From: Haloarcula rubripromontorii
Lineage (GTDB): Archaea; Halobacteriota; Halobacteria; Halobacteriales; Haloarculaceae
Assembly (NCBI RefSeq): GCF_001280425.1
Contig: NZ_LIUF01000003.1
Location: 484,387 to 548,386, forward strand
DNA length: 64,000 bases
Reading direction: 5' to 3'
Part shown: piece after piece, positions 60,976 to 64,000 of the stretch
How positions within the stretch are numbered: the stretch's first letter is position 1
How the letters are laid out: every line of letters begins with the position of its first letter
Made by a program: the position numbers and the translations under genes
Notes under the pieces: model-generated
Database searches by the model: none
What the model was told of the DNA's origin: nothing
What the model saw: the letters and a program-made list of their open reading frames with translations, nothing else

Positions 60976-61678
60976 CACCCCCCGAGTGTGAATGGGTCCT
61001 GCCCACCACACACCCCTCAGTGTGAATGGGTCCAATCAACCCGGATGGACTCGAAGAGTGAAGCTACCCACCCCACGTTTCCGTCGTAACTGGAGGCCGG
61101 TGGAAGGACTGTGGCCACGATGGCGGGCACCTCACCCTCCACGTTTCCGTCGTTTCTCCACGACATCCATCCCACACTAACGACAGCGCCCACGATAAGA
61201 CGGAATGTAGATCAACCCCCCGTGTGCGAAGTGAATTACAGGAGGACTTAGGGGTATTTTCGAAAATCGAGAGTACCTACGGGAAGTTATAGACACCCCT
61301 CATCAAGAGTGAAAGCCGCGGAGAAAGGCCGGGTAGAAGGACTCACAGTAGATTATAGATTATTTGTATCAGTTCTTTTTGCTCCAAGCACACCACACCC
61401 CTCGTCAAGAGTGTATTCACTGATGGCCTCAGAGAGCTACACTCCCCGTGTGCGAAATGAATTCGAAGACAGCCTGGAGTCAGCACCCCCCGTGTGCGAA
61501 GTGAATTTGATCTCACCTCAAGGAAGACCCCGTATGAGAGATGAATTGAGTGATGAGTCGAGGACGGGGACACCCCGTGTGCGATATGAAATCTTGCGTA
61601 CTATTGTCAGACATATCTAGTTATCCTAATAACATTCCCGGCGGAACCACCCCTCCCCCCCCGTGTGCGAAATGAAAT
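60976..61678 (+). repeat. Origin repeats downstream of second cdc6
   Basis: About ten copies of a site with consensus CCCCGTGTGCGAARTGAAT, at or near 60976, 61009, 61215, 61293, 61391, 61441, 61483, 61526, 61569 and 61655. The first two and those at 61293 and 61391 are weaker (CCCCTCATCAAGAGTGAAA type). All lie on the plus strand with irregular spacing. No protein-coding gene is supported in the 790-bp field. Confidence 0.85.
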
Positions 61679-61705
61679 CCGGACCGGCGTCGGTAACTCT
61701 TCGCC

Positions 61706-63052
61706 TTAGTTCCCCTCGAAGAAATCGTCTATCTGCGCATTGACAACAGATTTGACGAGATTCTCTTCGTGTTCAGCTTGCTCGAGTCTGATGTCAGCCT
61801 GGAGGGTTTCGGCGACCACCTCTGGATCGTCGACGAAGGTATACTCCTTGTGGACTCCACTACCATAGCCACGTCCGCGTTTTTCCGATGTGACGAAGTT
61901 GTAGGTCTCAGCTTCATTCATATAGCGTAAGTAGGAGTCGCGAGATTTTTCATCGGCATCCAACAAGTCCGTGAGATACTGATAGACACGATACGCAACC
62001 GTACTGGGGACAGCATTCAAATTACGCTGAGAGTGAACGGGGACAATCGCAGTGGCGTAGAGTGAGAGCTTCTTTTGCGTCGATAGACCCTGCATCTGGG
62101 TTAGTGTTCGGTCGCGTTCGGCCTCTTTCTGGGCGTCGCGAACGTGTTCTTCGCAAACTGTATCATCTCCGTCGCGATCTGCAATCTCACCAGCCTTCCG
62201 AAATAGATCAATCGCTTTTCTGGCGTCACCGTGGTCCTGGGCAGCGAATGCAGCACTAAGCGGAATGATTCCGTCCTCGAGGACGTCATCCTGGTACGCG
62301 TCGCGACGGCGTTCGAGAATCGCCTGTAATTGATTCGCATCATAGTCTGGGAAGACGATGTCCTGGGGATTGAACGAACTCTCCGCCCGGCCGTCGATAT
62401 CCTCCATGAACCGGGGATCGTTCGTGAGCGCTGCAACGGATACGTGCCCCTCGATACGACCGAGCTGTGACGCTCGAGACAGTTGGTAGAGCAACTTCGA
62501 ATACGCCGGCTCGTCGTTCGGATCGCGTTGCCGGCCAACCAAGAGGTCGACCTCGTCAAGGATGATGATGACCGAGTCGAAGTTATTGCTCAGAATTTCG
62601 TAGAACCGATCAAGCTTCTGGTCAGTCGAAATCCCGCTTTCGGGGACACCGATGTCGACATCAGCCTCTTCGGCTGCATTCTTCACGAGCCGATATACAG
62701 CGCGGTCGTGAGATTTGATGGTCTGGCAGTTGATTTTGATGACGCCAAACCGGTCCCCTTGTGAGTTCGCAAGTTCGAGAACCTGCTGACAGACAGCGTT
62801 GATGATGAGTGACTTTCCGGTTCCCGACGGCCCGTAGAGGAGCATATTGGGTGGGCGATTTCCCTGTAATGCTGGTCGAAGGTAGGTGATGATATCGTCC
62901 AGCTGGTCATCACGACCAACGATCCGGTCCTCGTCGATAACGGCATCCGGATCGAGAAGTCCCTTATCTCGAAAAACAGAGTTCTGAACCCCCTCCTGGA
63001 GACGGCCCTTGATAGATTGTGAGAGGGATTGTTGATCGTCGCCGTCAGCCAT
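61706..63052 (-). CDS. cdc6: Orc1/Cdc6 family replication initiator (second)
   Basis: A 448-residue AAA+ protein with Walker A GPSGTGKS (74-81), Walker B IIILDEVD (162-169), an Arg-finger region after SVAALTNDPRFMEDI and a C-terminal winged helix. It is longer at the N terminus than the first Orc1/Cdc6 and belongs to another subgroup. Repeats on both sides have a single consensus unlike the left origin, so each initiator appears matched to its own sites. Transcription leads into the repeat field on its 3' side. Confidence 0.95.
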   Translation of the reverse strand: MADGDDQQSLSQSIKGRLQEGVQNSVFRDKGLLDPDAVIDEDRIVGRDDQLDDIITYLRPALQGNRPPNMLLYGPSGTGKSLIINAVCQQVLELANSQGDRFGVIKINCQTIKSHDRAVYRLVKNAAEEADVDIGVPESGISTDQKLDRFYEILSNNFDSVIIILDEVDLLVGRQRDPNDEPAYSKLLYQLSRASQLGRIEGHVSVAALTNDPRFMEDIDGRAESSFNPQDIVFPDYDANQLQAILERRRDAYQDDVLEDGIIPLSAAFAAQDHGDARKAIDLFRKAGEIADRDGDDTVCEEHVRDAQKEAERDRTLTQMQGLSTQKKLSLYATAIVPVHSQRNLNAVPSTVAYRVYQYLTDLLDADEKSRDSYLRYMNEAETYNFVTSEKRGRGYGSGVHKEYTFVDDPEVVAETLQADIRLEQAEHEENLVKSVVNAQIDDFFEGN

Positions 63053-63089
63053 ACTGTCGCAGTTAGGTCGAAACTATAAATAAATATGG

Positions 63090-63413
63090 GTACCGTGTGC
63101 GAGGTTAAATCAGCCGAATACTGCCGATAGAAGCGATTTGAGAGAGGGGTCCCGGTAGAGTGTGGTAACCGCGGGCGAAATCAATTGGTCTTTCGGACCC
63201 CCCGTGTGCGATATGAAATACTGGCTGGACCGTCGAACAGTTGTCGGTGCCGAGGCGAGTCAGACAACCTCGATGGAGACATCCTCGTGTACAAAATAAG
63301 ACACTAGACGTGGTCTCGGACCGGGTAGTGCAAAGAATACCCTCGATGATCCCGAGTAAAATCGGAGCTCGTCAGAAAGACCACCCCCACACCCCGTGTG
63401 CGATATGAAATTG
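63090..63413 (+). repeat. Origin repeats upstream of second cdc6
   Basis: Three copies of the same consensus at 63090 (weaker), 63196 and 63389 (CCCCGTGTGCGATATGAAAT), in the leader of the minus-strand cdc6, with AT-rich DNA at 63070-63090. A degenerate copy may lie near 63280. No gene is supported in 63053-63687. Confidence 0.8.
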
Positions 63414-63635
63414 ACGAGAGGACGGGCAAGGACGAATCATCTGAAGTTCTCGGGTATCGGCGAGAGAGCCCACGAGAGGACGTAAAACCGACGAAGCCGT
63501 CCAACACACGAGAGACCCTAGCCACGAACGAGTCCGGTCCTATCACTAAACATACTGTTTCGTTTCGACCGACTCTAGGTCTATTGCAGCTATGGTTGAT
63601 AGAGTGACTATGTAAAGGTTTCCCTGGTACATAGG

Positions 63636-64000
63636 GCGGTGTTTAGTTAAGCGTAAAAAGTGAGGCGGGAGAATTTCTTGGTGGTCTATGCCAGAAATCG
63701 CCCGCCTCAGCGGTAGTAGAGACTGGATTGATTTGGATTTTGTGGAGCGCGAGCGGACACCCGAGCCAGCGATGGCGTTGGGTATTCAATCGCACGTTGC
63801 GGGGCTCTCACTGTCGAATACCGTCGAATTACTCGACTCGCTGGGTGTCCAACGCAGTCGAAAAGCCATCCACGATTGGGTACAGAAAGCCGATTTACAG
63901 CCCGAATCCGGTAAATCTCCGAATCAGATCGCGCTCGACGAAACGGTGATTCGAATCAACAACCAGCAATTCTGGCTGTATGCCGCCGCCGATCCGCAGT
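63636..64000 (+). mobile_element. IS6-type element, left part (truncated by window edge)
   Basis: GGTGTTTAGTTAAGCG at 63638 lies about 50 bases before the transposase ATG and is the likely left inverted repeat. The right end is outside the window. Confidence 0.65.
63688..64000 (+). CDS. IS6-family transposase (partial)
   Basis: The first 104 residues start PEIARLSGSRDWIDLDFVER and include SNTVELLDSLGVQRSRKAIH and the start of the DDE core (IALDETVIRINNQQFWLYAA, first Asp). This matches haloarchaeal IS6-type (ISH15/ISH29-like) transposases, which are short. It is cut by the end of the window. Confidence 0.88.
   Translation, partial: MPEIARLSGSRDWIDLDFVERERTPEPAMALGIQSHVAGLSLSNTVELLDSLGVQRSRKAIHDWVQKADLQPESGKSPNQIALDETVIRINNQQFWLYAAADPQ

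Noticed and set aside
60976..61678. CRISPR array
   Set aside because: Repeat spacing is irregular (about 35 to 200 bases), copies are degenerate and the context is an origin.
1..64000. rRNA or tRNA genes
   Set aside because: No conserved rRNA blocks or cloverleaf features were noticed on either strand.

Overview
The window is haloarchaeal and reads as part of a large plasmid or plasmid-like accessory region. The proteins are acidic, secreted proteins carry Tat signals, there are two different Orc1/Cdc6 initiators each with its own set of origin repeats, and the transposases match IS families common in Halobacteria. No rRNA, tRNA, ribosomal protein or core metabolic operon was seen.

Layout. 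(1) 0.2-1.9 kb: a first replication module, with 56-bp tandem repeats and ORB-like sites around an Orc1/Cdc6 gene. (2) 2.2-10 kb: a surface-glycan cluster with lower GC than its neighbours: a sugar-nucleotide epimerase, two GT4 glycosyltransferases, a sulfatase-like hydrolase, a MOP flippase, and a second sulfatase-like gene cut by an IS1595-type element. (3) 11-26.4 kb: three diverged copies of one IS4-family element in the same orientation and one ISH8-like element. Between them lie a pRiA4b-ORF3 gene group with a UPF0175/PIN toxin-antitoxin (TA) pair, a geranylgeranyl-reductase-like enzyme with an SMR transporter and a TrmB regulator, and a PQQ-propeller lipoprotein. (4) 26.7-44.3 kb: a mosaic of small cargo modules (UspA, several TA pairs, secreted Tat proteins, zinc-finger mini-proteins, MNT-HEPN). 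Several of these lie between pairs of diverged direct repeats, and four copies of a short hairpin element recur. (5) 41.1-42.3 kb: a predicted three-way-junction RNA just upstream of an OB-fold, RPA-like gene. (6) 45.1-57.2 kb: a compact minus-strand conjugation operon: pilin-like protein, large surface protein, lipoprotein, polytopic TrbL/VirB6-like protein, VirB4-type ATPase with a VirB3/PrgI-like membrane head, a ribbon-helix-helix (RHH) accessory protein, an unknown protein, HUH relaxase and VirD4-type coupling ATPase. (7) 57.6-60.9 kb: decayed genes, an AbrB/PIN pair, a tandem-HTH regulator and a small haloarchaeal protein. (8) 61-63.4 kb: a second Orc1/Cdc6 gene with about thirteen copies of a different origin repeat on both sides. 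(9) An IS6-type transposase runs off the right edge.

Together the replication modules, mobilisation and type IV secretion genes, at least seven TA-type modules and many transposons suggest a self-transmissible, composite haloarchaeal plasmid that has grown by IS activity and recombination between repeats. The conjugation operon, the repeat-bounded cargo modules, the recurrent hairpin element and the three-way-junction RNA are the least conventional parts. All functions are read from sequence motifs; no database search was run.
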